64,000 bases of DNA from Pelomonas sp. CA6. Its GTDB lineage: Bacteria; Pseudomonadota; Gammaproteobacteria; Burkholderiales; Burkholderiaceae_C. Location: the NCBI RefSeq assembly GCF_022549225.1, contig NZ_JAKZFD010000012.1, forward strand, positions 62,001 to 126,000. Direction: 5' to 3'. The notes under the pieces were generated by a model that had not been told where the DNA came from, ran no database searches, and was given only the letters and a program-made list of their open reading frames with translations. The translations under genes and the position numbers were made by a program. Below, piece by piece: positions 1-8,478 of the stretch (position 1 is its first letter; the number at the start of each line of letters is the position of its first letter).

Positions 1-63
1 GGGCCGCGTTAGGTGGCACAAAGCGGTTTCCCCCCGCTTGGAAATGACCAAAGGTCCCCGACC

Positions 64-225
64 ATGATGAAGTCCACCGTCCGTCCCGAATCGCAATCTC
101 GTCGCGCCCCGCTGCCCGAGTGGTGCGCCGACAAGGGCCGCAAGCATGAGGCCTTCGAGGTGATCAGCCTGGGCTGCGACCGCCGCAGCCAAGCCCGCGC
201 GGCCCGCTTCGACCGCAAGCGCTGA
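64..225 (+). CDS. Small hypothetical protein, 53 aa
   Basis: A short basic protein that I do not recognise. It can start at either of two adjacent ATG codons (64 or 67), with a weak AAAGG purine stretch about ten bases upstream. It is rich in Arg, Lys and Ser and has two Cys residues (PEWCAD and LGCDRR), no signal peptide and no membrane segment. The coding strand shows the G/C third-position bias of its neighbours and a balanced composition, which favours a real gene over a chance frame. It lies about 115 bp ahead of the next gene on the same strand. The function is unknown; a nucleic-acid-binding role would only be a guess from charge. Confidence 0.5.
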   Translation: MMKSTVRPESQSRRAPLPEWCADKGRKHEAFEVISLGCDRRSQARAARFDRKR

Positions 226-339
226 GCCAGCGCCTGGGGGCGCCAGCCGCGCGTCCCCGGTCCGGTTTCCCCGTTCCCAGAAGGTCGCCACCCCGCCTGC
301 GCGCCGCTCTGCGGTGGCCCGCATGGCAGACTCGGCCGC

Positions 340-1584
340 ATGACACGGTTGTTGAGAGTCCTGGGGTGCTTGTTCCTATTGCTGCTGGTCGCACTGGCCT
401 TGAGCCTGGCGCTGGCCCTGCAGCGCAGCCCCGAGATCCATGCCCCGGCCCCGGCCGGTGTGGACCAGATCCGCGCGGTCAAGACCCTGTTGGCGCGCAA
501 CGATCCGCGCCAGAGCGCGCCCGGGATCCGCGTGCTGCGCCTCAGCGATGTTGAACTGACCCTTCTTTCCAATGAATGGCTGAGGCTGCGAGGCGAGGGC
601 GCCCTGCACCTTGAATTGCTGGAAGGCCGGGCGCGGCTACGCGCCAGCCGGCCTTTGCCCTGGGGCTTCTGGCTCAATGTGGACGCCGCCCTTGTCCAGC
701 GTCCGCTGGGACTACCCGCCCTTGATCACATCCGGTTCGGACGCCTGCCGCTGCCCGCCGCATGGGTGGAGCGCTGGCTGCTGAAGCCGGCGTTGGCCCA
801 ACCCGCTGCGGCGGAGCTGCGCACGCTGGGCGAACTGGTCCATGCCGTGCGCTTTGGACCCGGGCTCCTGCAACTGGCCTATGACTGGCATCCGGCCCAT
901 CTGCAGCGGCTGGTGGCCGGCTATTGGCCGGACGACGCGCGACAGCGGCTGCGCTTCTACCAAGAGCGCCTGGCGCAGGCCAGCCGAGCCCATCCGGTGG
1001 GCAGTGCCGTGCCCATGCTGCCGCTGATGCAGGCGCTGTTCCGCGAGGCCGCCCGGCGCAGCGACCAGGGGGCCGACGCGGCGGCGGAGAACCGCGCCGC
1101 GCTGCTGACCCTGGCGCTTTACTCGGTGGGCCAGCACTGGAGCCGCTGGCTGCCGGACGCCCAGACCTGGCCGCGCGCCCAGCCGCTGCGGCTGCAGATT
1201 GGCGGCCGCGACGACTTCGCGCAGCATTTTCTGGTGTCGGCGGCGCTGGCCATCGAGGCCGGCGGCCCGATGGCGGATGCGATCGGCGTCTACAAGGAGC
1301 TGTCCGACGCGCAGGATGGCAGCGGTTTCAGCTTCAACGACATCGCGGCCGACCTGTCGGGCGCTCGCGTGGGGCTGATGTCGCAGCAGCAGGCCCGCCG
1401 GTTACAGGCGCTGCTGGCCGGCGAGGTCCGTGAGGCTGACTTCATGCCGGAGGTCGCGGACTTGCCCGAGTTCCTGCATAAAAAGGACTTCCTCGCCCGC
1501 TACGGCGGCCTGGAGGGCGCGCCCTACCTGGCGATGATGAAGGAGATCGAGGCCCGTGTCGCCGCCCTGCCCTGGCACCGCTGA
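340..1584 (+). CDS. Membrane-anchored periplasmic protein of unknown function, 414 aa
   Basis: The protein begins with one long hydrophobic helix (residues about 4-26, Leu/Ala rich), so it is probably an inner-membrane anchored or secreted protein facing the periplasm. The middle region is predicted helical and Arg rich. The C-terminal third carries the most distinctive stretch, DDFAQHFLVSAALA followed by DAIGVYKELSDA and GSGFSFNDIAADLSG (around residues 288-340). This pattern seems familiar from uncharacterised proteobacterial proteins, but I know of no assigned function. No enzyme motif is visible. The start at 340 is the first ATG that keeps the hydrophobic helix intact. It is transcribed alone, and a 398-nt gene-free stretch follows. 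Confidence 0.75.
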   Translation: MTRLLRVLGCLFLLLLVALALSLALALQRSPEIHAPAPAGVDQIRAVKTLLARNDPRQSAPGIRVLRLSDVELTLLSNEWLRLRGEGALHLELLEGRARLRASRPLPWGFWLNVDAALVQRPLGLPALDHIRFGRLPLPAAWVERWLLKPALAQPAAAELRTLGELVHAVRFGPGLLQLAYDWHPAHLQRLVAGYWPDDARQRLRFYQERLAQASRAHPVGSAVPMLPLMQALFREAARRSDQGADAAAENRAALLTLALYSVGQHWSRWLPDAQTWPRAQPLRLQIGGRDDFAQHFLVSAALAIEAGGPMADAIGVYKELSDAQDGSGFSFNDIAADLSGARVGLMSQQQARRLQALLAGEVREADFMPEVADLPEFLHKKDFLARYGGLEGAPYLAMMKEIEARVAALPWHR

Positions 1585-1982
1585 GGCCGGCGCTGGAGCG
1601 GCCAGAGGCCCCTGGCCTGTGCCAAATGGCGCAGGAATCCCACATTCCGATGCTGCGGTCGGCACCAGACTGGGGGACTTGTGCGATTAATGGTTTGATC
1701 GGTAAGTCATTGTTTTCAAAAGAAAATCAAGCCCGGTCCCGGACTCTTTCCTCCCCAATGTGGTGCGCAACGCCAAGTGAAAACCCCAAGTGCGTGCGTT
1801 TTGACCTGCGCCTACATTGCGTTCACTCGATGCGGCCTCTGTGAGAGCAATGGCTGCCTGCGGGGGCTGAGGAGACAAACCAAGATCAGACCAATTCCAA
1901 CGAACACAGTGACACTGTCACAATTCACGGGCACCCGCAGGGTGCCCGTTTTGTTTTTGGGCCCAGCGCCGCCCGCCTACCC
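1585..1982 (+). other. Gene-free stretch; possible small-RNA locus ending in a terminator
   Basis: No convincing protein gene is present here. Positions about 1680-1920 are much less GC-rich than the flanks. A short hairpin without a T-tract (GGCCAG 1600-1605 / CTGGCC 1612-1617) follows the upstream gene. A small palindrome GTGACA-C-TGTCAC lies at 1909-1921, and a strong intrinsic terminator follows at 1928-1958, only 24 bases before the next start codon. A terminator this close to the start cannot serve the downstream gene. It is also more than 340 bases beyond the upstream stop, so an independent short transcript is a reasonable inference. I could not identify the RNA or a clear promoter. 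Confidence 0.35.
1928..1958 (+). terminator. Strong rho-independent terminator
   Basis: Perfect 9-bp stem (CGGGCACCC 1928-1936 / GGGTGCCCG 1940-1948) with a 3-nt loop, followed directly by TTTTGTTTTT (1949-1958). The T-tract is on the plus strand, so it stops rightward transcription just before the TauE-type gene. Confidence 0.9.
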
Positions 1983-2744
1983 ATGACCGAGATGTTCATT
2001 GCTGCGCTGGCCTCCTTGATGGCCGGCTTCGTCGACGCCATCGTGGGCGGCGGCGGTTTGATCCTGGTGCCCGCCCTGTTCGGCACCTTCCCGCAGGCGG
2101 CCCCCGCCACGCTGTTCGGCACCAACAAGGGCGCGGCCATCTGGGGCACGGCCTGGGCCACGCTGCAATATGCCAAGCGCGTGCAGCTGCGCTGGTCGGC
2201 GCTGGCGCCCGCGGCGCTGGCCGCGCTGGCGGGCAGTTTTGCCGGGGCCTGGACCGTGACCCTGATCCGTGCCGACGGCCTGCGCAAGGCCCTGCCGCTG
2301 GTGCTGCTGGCCGTGCTGATCTATACGCTGGCGCGCAAGGACCTGGGACGCGAGCATGCACCGCGCCACGAGGGTCGCCGCGAGGCCGGGTTGGCGAGTG
2401 CGATCGGGCTGGTGATCGGTTTCTATGACGGATTTTTCGGCCCGGGCACCGGCAGCTTCTTCGTCTTCCTGTTCGTGCGCCTGCTGGGCTACGACTTCCT
2501 GCACGCCTCGGCCAGCGCCAAGCTGCTGAACACCGCGACCAATGCGGCCGCGCTGGTGCTGTTCGCGGCCAAGGGCCATGTCTGGTGGCATCTGGCGGCG
2601 GTGATGGCGGTGGCCAACATCGCCGGCAGCCTGCTGGGCACGCGCCTGGCGCTGGCGCGCGGCGCCGGTTTCGTGCGTGGCGTCTTCGTGCTGGTGGTGT
2701 CGGCGCTGATCCTTAAAACGGGTTGGGACGCCTTCGTCCGCTGA
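1983..2744 (+). CDS. TauE/SafE (YfcA-like) family permease
   Basis: A 253-residue polytopic inner-membrane protein with about eight hydrophobic helices. The first helix contains the family signature GFVDAIVGGGGLILVPAL (residues 15-32), and the second half repeats it as GFYDGFFGPGTGSFFVF (about 143-159); this internal duplication is typical of TauE/SafE (DUF81). Members export sulfite, sulfoacetate or other organosulfur anions, but the substrate of YfcA-type members is mostly unknown. ATG 1983 follows a terminator by 24 bases, so the gene must have its own promoter overlapping that region or be read through. A sulfur-processing fusion enzyme lies 6 kb away, which is suggestive only. The family is certain; the substrate is not. 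Confidence 0.88.
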   Translation: MTEMFIAALASLMAGFVDAIVGGGGLILVPALFGTFPQAAPATLFGTNKGAAIWGTAWATLQYAKRVQLRWSALAPAALAALAGSFAGAWTVTLIRADGLRKALPLVLLAVLIYTLARKDLGREHAPRHEGRREAGLASAIGLVIGFYDGFFGPGTGSFFVFLFVRLLGYDFLHASASAKLLNTATNAAALVLFAAKGHVWWHLAAVMAVANIAGSLLGTRLALARGAGFVRGVFVLVVSALILKTGWDAFVR

Positions 2745-2828
2745 GGGCCCCCGCATTTCCTGGGTGGCGTGACAACTGTCCCACCTTCTGGCGATACCAT
2801 TGGGTCCAATCCACCCTGGCCAGCCACC

Positions 2829-3647
2829 ATGCCTGTCGACCCTCAATTGCGCGCCCTGGACATCGAGATCCCCACCCAGCCCGAGGTGCTGGTCAAGCTC
2901 TCGCTGCTGATGGCGGATGAGGACGTGGATCTGCAGGCCGTGTCCGCGCTGGTCGAAACCGACATGGCGCTGGCCGCGGCGGTGCTGAAGGCGGTGAATT
3001 CGTCGATGTACGGGCTGCGCGGCCGCGTGCAGACGGTGCAACAGGCGCTGACCTATCTGGGCATGCGCGAAGTGGCGGCGATCACGTTCGAGATGGGCTT
3101 GCGCGCCGCCTTTCCGCCGGCGGCCGAGCTCGAGCCCGTGTGGCAGCGTGCCGCCAAGCGCGGTCTGCTGATGGGGCGCATGGGCCAGATGCTGGGGGTC
3201 GACCCCTGGGCCGCGCATTCGGCCGGCTTGTTCGAGGAATGCGGCAAGGCCGTGCTGTACCGCCACGCACCGGGCCACTACCCGGCGATGCTGCGCGCCG
3301 CCGGCAGCGATACCGAGCTGTGCCAGCTGGAGCACACCGCCTTCGGCGTCAGCCATGACGCGCTGGGTGCGGCATTGTGCGAAAGCTGGGGACTGGCGCC
3401 GGCCGCCGTGGCCAGCGTGCGCCACCATGTGCGGCTGCAGGCCGAGCTGGAGATGCCCGCCGCCATGCTGCGCCGTGGCGTGGGCGCGATCTCGCTGCTG
3501 GCCTGGTCGCTGATGCATCAGCCGGAACGGCTGGAAGAGATCTGCCTGGCCATGGCGACCCAGGCGCAACTGGACGAGACCCTGATGCTGCGCGCCGCGC
3601 GCCGCGTCGCCGAGCAGCTGCAGAACGCCGAATCGCACGGCCGCTGA
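2829..3647 (+). CDS. HDOD-domain signalling protein, 272 aa
   Basis: Nearly the whole protein is one HDOD domain, a catalytically dead relative of the HD phosphohydrolases that appears in bacterial signalling, motility and stress proteins. The start of the domain (LDIEIPTQPEVLVKLSLLMAD) and the central VETDMALAAAVLKAVNSSMYG segment are typical. The later helix EECGKAVLYRHAPGHY occupies the position of the HD metal site but lacks the HD pair. ATG 2829 was chosen over upstream in-frame codons because homology begins directly after it. The gene ends 16 bp from the convergent diguanylate cyclase gene. Its proximity to several c-di-GMP enzymes fits a signalling role, but partner and output are unknown. 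Confidence 0.87.
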   Translation: MPVDPQLRALDIEIPTQPEVLVKLSLLMADEDVDLQAVSALVETDMALAAAVLKAVNSSMYGLRGRVQTVQQALTYLGMREVAAITFEMGLRAAFPPAAELEPVWQRAAKRGLLMGRMGQMLGVDPWAAHSAGLFEECGKAVLYRHAPGHYPAMLRAAGSDTELCQLEHTAFGVSHDALGAALCESWGLAPAAVASVRHHVRLQAELEMPAAMLRRGVGAISLLAWSLMHQPERLEEICLAMATQAQLDETLMLRAARRVAEQLQNAESHGR

Positions 3648-3666
3648 GCCGCGGCCCGCGGGCTCA
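3645..3666. terminator. Possible shared hairpin between two convergent genes
   Basis: TGAGCC (3645-3650) and GGCTCA (3661-3666) form an inverted repeat around a GC-only loop. It spans the stop codons of the HDOD gene (+) and the diguanylate cyclase gene (-). There is no T-tract, so termination is only suggested. Confidence 0.3.
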
Positions 3667-4932
3667 GGCCGCCATGCTGAGCCGGTCTCGGCCGGTGTGC
3701 TTGGCGATGTACAGCGCCTCGTCGGCCGCCTGCAGCAAACCTTGCGGGCTCAGGTAGGGGCGGCTGGGCTGCATCGCCGCCAGGCCGATGCTGACCGTCA
3801 CCGGATGCAGCGGGTCTGCCTCTTGCACCAGGGCGCGCCAGTCCTCGCGCAATTGATCGAGCAGGGCCTGCGCGGCCACGGCATCGAAGCCGGGCAGCAG
3901 CACGGCGAATTCCTCGCCGCCCAGCCGGGCGACGAAGTCGGTGTCGCGCTTGAAGCGCTCGCCCAGCTGGCGGCCGAAGCGGCGCAGCATGTCGTCGCCG
4001 GCCGCGCGACCGCGCAGGTCGTTGTAGGCGCGCAGGTGGTCCAGGTCCAGCACGGCCAGCGCCAGGCGGCCGCCGTCGCGCTGGGCGCGCTTGAATTCGC
4101 GGCGCAGCGCCTCGTCGAAAGCGCGCCGGTTGTTCAGCCCGGTCAGCCCGTCATGGCGCTCCAGCGCCTCCAGTTCGCGGCGCTTGGATTCCAGCGCGCG
4201 CTCGGCGCGCTGCAGCGCCTCGCTCTGGCGCGTGATCTCATGGCGCAACGTGCGCACCTGCGACTGTTCGCGCTGCAGCTCGTCGCCCAGCCGCGTATGC
4301 ACATGGGCCAGGGCCTGTTCCAGCTGCTGCAGTTCCTGCGGCTGCAGGACCTGGGCCTCGTTGGCGGCGACGAACAGGGCCGGCTGGCTGACATCGAAGC
4401 TGCGCGCGCGGTCGGACAGGCGGCGCAGCGGGCGCAGCAGCTGCCGGTCCACCAGCCAGACGGCCAGCGCGCCCAGCAGCAGCGCCAGCCCCAGATGCTG
4501 CAGCGCGATGCGCAGCAGCCGGTCCTGGGCGAGCAGATTGGGCCAGCTGACCGCCGCCGCCTGCACGCGCACCGACGCGCCCAGGCGCGGCCCCAGGTCG
4601 AAGACCGAGCTGGGGCCCGCGTCCGCGCGCTGCTCGGCCTCGGCACGGTAGCTGCGCCCGTCTTCGACGGACAGCTCCACCGACAGCAGGCCGTGGCGGT
4701 CGCGCATCAGCTCCAGCAGCTGCTGGACCGCGGGCTCGTCGCGGGTCTGTAGTTCGCGCGCCAGCGGCGCCGCGTAGAGCAGCGGCAGCGCGCGCAGCTC
4801 GGCCTGCTGATTGCGGCCGCGCTGCAGCATCTCGTCATGCAGGCGCCAGCCGCCGGAGGCGAGCACCAGCAGCAGACCGAGGATCCAGAGCGCCAGGGCC
4901 GAACGGGCCCCGACCGAGCTGCCAAGAGTCAT
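3664..4932 (-). CDS. Membrane diguanylate cyclase with HAMP-like linker
   Basis: This 422-aa protein makes cyclic di-GMP from GTP. An N-terminal membrane helix (about residues 11-29) and a second one (about 145-163) bracket a periplasmic sensor region of roughly 115 residues with no recognised fold. A HAMP-like segment and a long coiled coil (about 165-260) follow. The C-terminal GGDEF domain starts at HDGLTGLNNRRAFDEAL and has an intact GGEEF active-site loop, with the product-inhibition I-site RDTD exactly five residues before it. It therefore looks catalytically active and feedback controlled. It is convergent with the HDOD gene and transcribed towards it. The ligand of the sensor region is unknown. 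Confidence 0.93.
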   Translation of the reverse strand: MTLGSSVGARSALALWILGLLLVLASGGWRLHDEMLQRGRNQQAELRALPLLYAAPLARELQTRDEPAVQQLLELMRDRHGLLSVELSVEDGRSYRAEAEQRADAGPSSVFDLGPRLGASVRVQAAAVSWPNLLAQDRLLRIALQHLGLALLLGALAVWLVDRQLLRPLRRLSDRARSFDVSQPALFVAANEAQVLQPQELQQLEQALAHVHTRLGDELQREQSQVRTLRHEITRQSEALQRAERALESKRRELEALERHDGLTGLNNRRAFDEALRREFKRAQRDGGRLALAVLDLDHLRAYNDLRGRAAGDDMLRRFGRQLGERFKRDTDFVARLGGEEFAVLLPGFDAVAAQALLDQLREDWRALVQEADPLHPVTVSIGLAAMQPSRPYLSPQGLLQAADEALYIAKHTGRDRLSMAA

Positions 4933-5029
4933 GAGGGTCGATGGACAGGGGACTGCTTGGCATTGTGCACAGCAACAATGGTTCCCTGAGCGCCCCTCCG
5001 GGAAACTCCGGACCCTCCAAACCCCTGAG

Positions 5030-5965
5030 TCAGGCGGGGCAGAGGGCGGCGTCGTGGCCCGCCAGCCGCAGCCCGGTCCGGAAATGGCGCGGCCGGCCGT
5101 CCAGCGGGTCGGTGAAGGCGATCTCGCGCGCCAGCAGCTGCAGCGGCCGGCTGAAGTCGGGTGTTGTCTCCACCGGCTGCAGCACTGGATAGATGCGGTC
5201 GCCGTCGATCGGCAGTCCCAGCAGGCACATCTGCGCGCGCAGCTGGTGCTTGGCGCCGGTTTGCGGCCGCAGCTCGTAGCGCGCGCAGCCCCCGGGCAGG
5301 CGCTCGATCAGCGCCAGCCGGGTGAGCGCGTTGGGCTCGCCGGCCACCGCGCGCATCTGCATGAAGTCCTCTGGATGCTCCTCCAGCCGGCAGCTGAGCA
5401 GGCGTGGCAGGGCCAGGTCCGCGCGCCAGCCGGCGATGGCCTCGTAGACCTTGAGCACACTGCGCTCGCGGAACAGGCGCTGGTAGGCGTCGCGGTCCTG
5501 GCGCCGCACGCTGAACAGCGTGAGGCCGGCGGTCTCTCGATCCAGCCGGTGGATGGGGCTCAGTTCCGCCAGCCCGGTCTGGCGCCGCAGCTGCGTGAGC
5601 AGGGTCTGCTGCACCCAGCGCCCCTTGGGCGTGACCGGCATGAAATGCGGCTTGTCGGCGACCAGCAGGTGCTCGTCCAGGTGCAGGACGCGCGCCTCGA
5701 AGGGCAGCTCGGGCTCGGCCTCCAGCCAGCGCCAGTAGTGGATGCGCTGGCCGCCGCGGTACGGCGTGGCGGCCGCCAGGGGCTTCCCCTGCGCGTCGAC
5801 GACATCGCCGCGGTCCATGCGCCGGGCCCAGTCCTCGCGCGCCACGAGGGGTAGGCGTTCGGCGATGAAGTCCAGCAGCAGCGGCCACGCTCCCGGCGGG
5901 CAGGCCAGCGAACTGGCGGCCACACCATCGCGCAGCGGCAGCGCGGGGCGCGCGGGCCGGCTCAC
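5030..5965 (-). CDS. RluA-family pseudouridine synthase
   Basis: The protein (about 311 aa) carries the RluA/RsuA catalytic motif HRLDRETAGL, whose Asp attacks uridine in rRNA or tRNA. The flanking segments VADKPHFMPVTP and ELRPQTGAKHQLRAQM are also typical. A GTG at 5965 is the best start: upstream in-frame sequence as far as 6157 reads through the end of the MurA-like gene and is low-complexity and basic, and there is no later ATG before the domain. The N-terminal part (LPLRDGVAASS onwards) matches the usual beginning of this subfamily, which lacks a clear S4 domain. The target uridine cannot be told from sequence. It lies 103 nt downstream of the MurA-like gene, possibly in one transcript. 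Confidence 0.85.
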   Translation of the reverse strand: MSRPARPALPLRDGVAASSLACPPGAWPLLLDFIAERLPLVAREDWARRMDRGDVVDAQGKPLAAATPYRGGQRIHYWRWLEAEPELPFEARVLHLDEHLLVADKPHFMPVTPKGRWVQQTLLTQLRRQTGLAELSPIHRLDRETAGLTLFSVRRQDRDAYQRLFRERSVLKVYEAIAGWRADLALPRLLSCRLEEHPEDFMQMRAVAGEPNALTRLALIERLPGGCARYELRPQTGAKHQLRAQMCLLGLPIDGDRIYPVLQPVETTPDFSRPLQLLAREIAFTDPLDGRPRHFRTGLRLAGHDAALCPA

Positions 5966-6068
5966 TCGATCTGCGGCCCGCCGCGGGCCCGTTCGTTCAG
6001 ATGGCGCGGCAGGCGCTGGGATTCCTGCTCGTCGCGACGCGCCCACCCCCTGCGCCGCATGTCGGGAC

Positions 6069-7379
6069 TCAGTCGCCCTCGACCCATTCGATGCGGGCGC
6101 CCAGGCGGCCGATGTTTTCGGCGAAGTGCGGATGGGCGCGGCGGATCGGCGTCGCATTGCGGATCACCGAGCGGCCCGGGATGCTGGCCGCCACCATCAG
6201 CAGCGCGATCGCGACGCGGATGATGTAGGGGCTCTCCACCTCGGCCGGTGTCAGGGCCTTGCCGCCGAAGGTCACCATGCGGTGCGGATCGGACAGGAAG
6301 GCGTGCGCGCCGAATTTGGACAGCTCCGAGGTCCAGCCCATCGCGCCGTCGTAGACCTTGTTCCAGAACATCACGCTGCCCTCGGCCTTCACGCCCAGCG
6401 CGACAAAGATGGGCAGCAGGTCCACCGGCAGATAGGGCCACGGCGCGGCCTCGACCTTCTGCAGGATGTTGCGCGTGAAGGGCTCCTTGACCTTGAGCCG
6501 GCCATCGGGCGAGACCACCTCGGCGCGCGACCAGCCGTCCTCGTGGACGATGTGCACGCCGAACTTGGCGAAGGTGCGGTCGATCAGCGGGAACTGCTCG
6601 GGCTGCGAGTTCTTCACCTGCACGTCGCCGCCGGTGATCGCGCCCAGCGCGAGGAAGGTGACGATCTCGTGGAAGTCCTCGGCGAAGCTGAACTCGCCGC
6701 CGCCCAGGCGCTCGACGCCGTGGATGGTCAGCCGCGAGGTGCCCAGGCCTTCCAGCTGCGCGCCCAGCATCTGCATGAAGCGGCAGAACTCCTGCACATG
6801 CGGTTCGCTGGCCGCGTTCATCAGCGTGGAGCGGCCGTCGGCCAGCGCAGCGCAGAGCACGAAGTTCTCGGTCGTGGTGACCGAGGCGTAATCGGTCCAG
6901 TGGTCGTTGGCCTGCAGCTTGCCGTCCACCGTCAGCAGCAGGCCGTCGCTGGCCCGGTCCACCCGCGCGCCGAAGCGCTGGAAGACCTCCACATGGGGGT
7001 CGATCTCGCGCGCGCCCAGCGTGCAGCCCTTGACGTCGTCCTCAATGCGCGCGGCGCCGAAGCGCGCCATCAGGCCGGGCACCAGCATGATGGAGCTGCG
7101 CATCTCCTCGGGCAGGTGGTCCTGCGCCGGGTCGAAATGGGTGTCGCGGTGGTGCAGGTCCAGCACGCCGGTCTGGAAGTCCATCTCCACCGTGCTGCCC
7201 AGCTTGCGGAAGACCTCCAGGATCTTCTTCACGTCGGTGATCTCGGGCACCCCCTTGAGCCGCACGGGCTCGCGCGTCAGCAGCGTGGCGCACAGGATGG
7301 GCAGGACGGCGTTCTTGTTGGCGGACGGGACGATGCGGCCCTTGAGGGGCGTGCCGCCGTGGACGATCAGATTGGACAT
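6069..7379 (-). CDS. MurA-family UDP-GlcNAc enolpyruvyl transferase, divergent paralogue
   Basis: The 436-aa protein has the EPSP-synthase/MurA fold. MurA transfers enolpyruvate from PEP to UDP-GlcNAc, the first committed step of peptidoglycan synthesis. The key residues Lys22 and Asn23 (SANKNAVLP), Arg94, and the loop cysteine that fosfomycin attacks (KGCTLGAR, Cys119, with Arg124) are all kept, as is the Asp in LPVDLLPIF. The region equivalent to E. coli Arg331 reads NKVYD, with Lys in place of Arg. The last active-site strand reads SPYIIRVA instead of the usual DLRASAS. The length is close to the normal 419. I therefore read it as a diverged second MurA, perhaps with altered substrate, rather than the housekeeping enzyme. 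It is divergent from the RDD gene across 135 bp. Confidence 0.82.
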   Translation of the reverse strand: MSNLIVHGGTPLKGRIVPSANKNAVLPILCATLLTREPVRLKGVPEITDVKKILEVFRKLGSTVEMDFQTGVLDLHHRDTHFDPAQDHLPEEMRSSIMLVPGLMARFGAARIEDDVKGCTLGAREIDPHVEVFQRFGARVDRASDGLLLTVDGKLQANDHWTDYASVTTTENFVLCAALADGRSTLMNAASEPHVQEFCRFMQMLGAQLEGLGTSRLTIHGVERLGGGEFSFAEDFHEIVTFLALGAITGGDVQVKNSQPEQFPLIDRTFAKFGVHIVHEDGWSRAEVVSPDGRLKVKEPFTRNILQKVEAAPWPYLPVDLLPIFVALGVKAEGSVMFWNKVYDGAMGWTSELSKFGAHAFLSDPHRMVTFGGKALTPAEVESPYIIRVAIALLMVAASIPGRSVIRNATPIRRAHPHFAENIGRLGARIEWVEGD

Positions 7380-7514
7380 GGAGCGCGGGCGCGATGGGAA
7401 CGCGCCGATTATCGGCCCTCGTGCCCGCGCCCGCCGGACCCCGGGAAGGCGCGATTGTCCCGGCCCGTAACACCGCCACAATGCGTGCCGGACCGACTGC
7501 CCGCTGCCTGCTTC

Positions 7515-8468
7515 ATGCGCTCCACTTCCGCCGAGACCGACCCCAGGGCCTGGATCACGCCCGAGGACCTCAATGTCGCGCCGCCGCTGCTGGGCCTGCC
7601 GCTGGCGCAGCCCTGGCGCCGCGCGCTGGCGATGGGGGTGGACCTGGCGCTGCTGGGGCTGCTGTCGCAGGGCAGCTCGGTGCTGCTGGCGGCGCTGGCC
7701 TGGGCGGCCTGGCGCTGGAACCGGCTGCAGCGCCTGGCGCCACAGGGACGGGCAACGCTGGCCGGCTGGCTGCCGGTGGTCGCGTTGCTGGCGCTGGGGC
7801 TCTACACCAGCCTGTCCGGCGATGACGACGGTCCGCGCCGGCGCGCCAAGGCGGCGTCGGGCGCGCCCACCGAGCAGGCGGCATCGGCCGCGGCGGCGAC
7901 CCGCGCCGACGCCGAGGACGACGGCAAAGACGACGGAACGGCCGGCGAATCGCACCGGCTCGCCCGCGAGGCCTTGCAGGTGGCGGCCAGCGCGGTGGCC
8001 GGGACGGCCGACGAGAAGCAGGCGCTGCAGCTGGAACTGCAGGCGCAGCGCGAGGCGACGGCCGAACTCAAGGCCCGGCTGCGCCGGCTCGAGGCCGAGG
8101 CGGTGCTGGACCCGCGCGAAAAGCTGCGCCGCTGGGTCGACGAGGTGGGCCTGAACCTGGCCTGGGCGCTCGCCTACTTCGTGCTGTGGCCGCTGGTCTG
8201 GCCGGGCCAGACGCCGGGCAAGCGGCTGATGGGGCTCAAGGTCGTGGAGCTGACCGGCAAGCCGGCCACGCTGATGCTCAACATGCGCCGCTATGGCGGC
8301 TATGCCGCCGGCATGGCCACCGGCGGTCTGGGCTTTGCCCAGATCCTCTGGGACGCCAACCGCCAGGGCCTGCACGACAAGGCCGCGCACACAGCGGTGA
8401 TCGACCTGCGCAACCCGGCGCGACTCAAGCTGGACCCGCTGCCGCCGGCCATGGAGCCACAGCCTTGA
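7515..8468 (+). CDS. RDD-family membrane protein with charged coiled-coil insert
   Basis: 317-aa inner-membrane protein. RDD hallmarks are PWRRALAMGVDLALLG near residue 36 in the first helix, GQTPGKRLMGLKVV after the last long hydrophobic stretch, and GLHDKAAHTAV near the end. Three hydrophobic segments are clear (about 35-60, 75-95, 210-235). Between the second and third lies an unusual soluble insert of about 110 residues, first Ala/Asp/Glu rich, then a helical coiled-coil-like run (QALQLELQAQREATAELKARLRRLE). RDD proteins are thought to act in transport or ion homeostasis; no specific role can be given here. ATG 7515 is the first start that preserves the N-terminal segment. Confidence 0.83.
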   Translation: MRSTSAETDPRAWITPEDLNVAPPLLGLPLAQPWRRALAMGVDLALLGLLSQGSSVLLAALAWAAWRWNRLQRLAPQGRATLAGWLPVVALLALGLYTSLSGDDDGPRRRAKAASGAPTEQAASAAAATRADAEDDGKDDGTAGESHRLAREALQVAASAVAGTADEKQALQLELQAQREATAELKARLRRLEAEAVLDPREKLRRWVDEVGLNLAWALAYFVLWPLVWPGQTPGKRLMGLKVVELTGKPATLMLNMRRYGGYAAGMATGGLGFAQILWDANRQGLHDKAAHTAVIDLRNPARLKLDPLPPAMEPQP

Positions 8469-8478
8469 GCGGCCAGGC

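Noticed and set aside
5-20. GTTAGG near the left edge as a possible integron attC end
   Set aside because: There is no matching inverse core site or imperfect palindrome nearby and no integrase; a six-base match is expected by chance.
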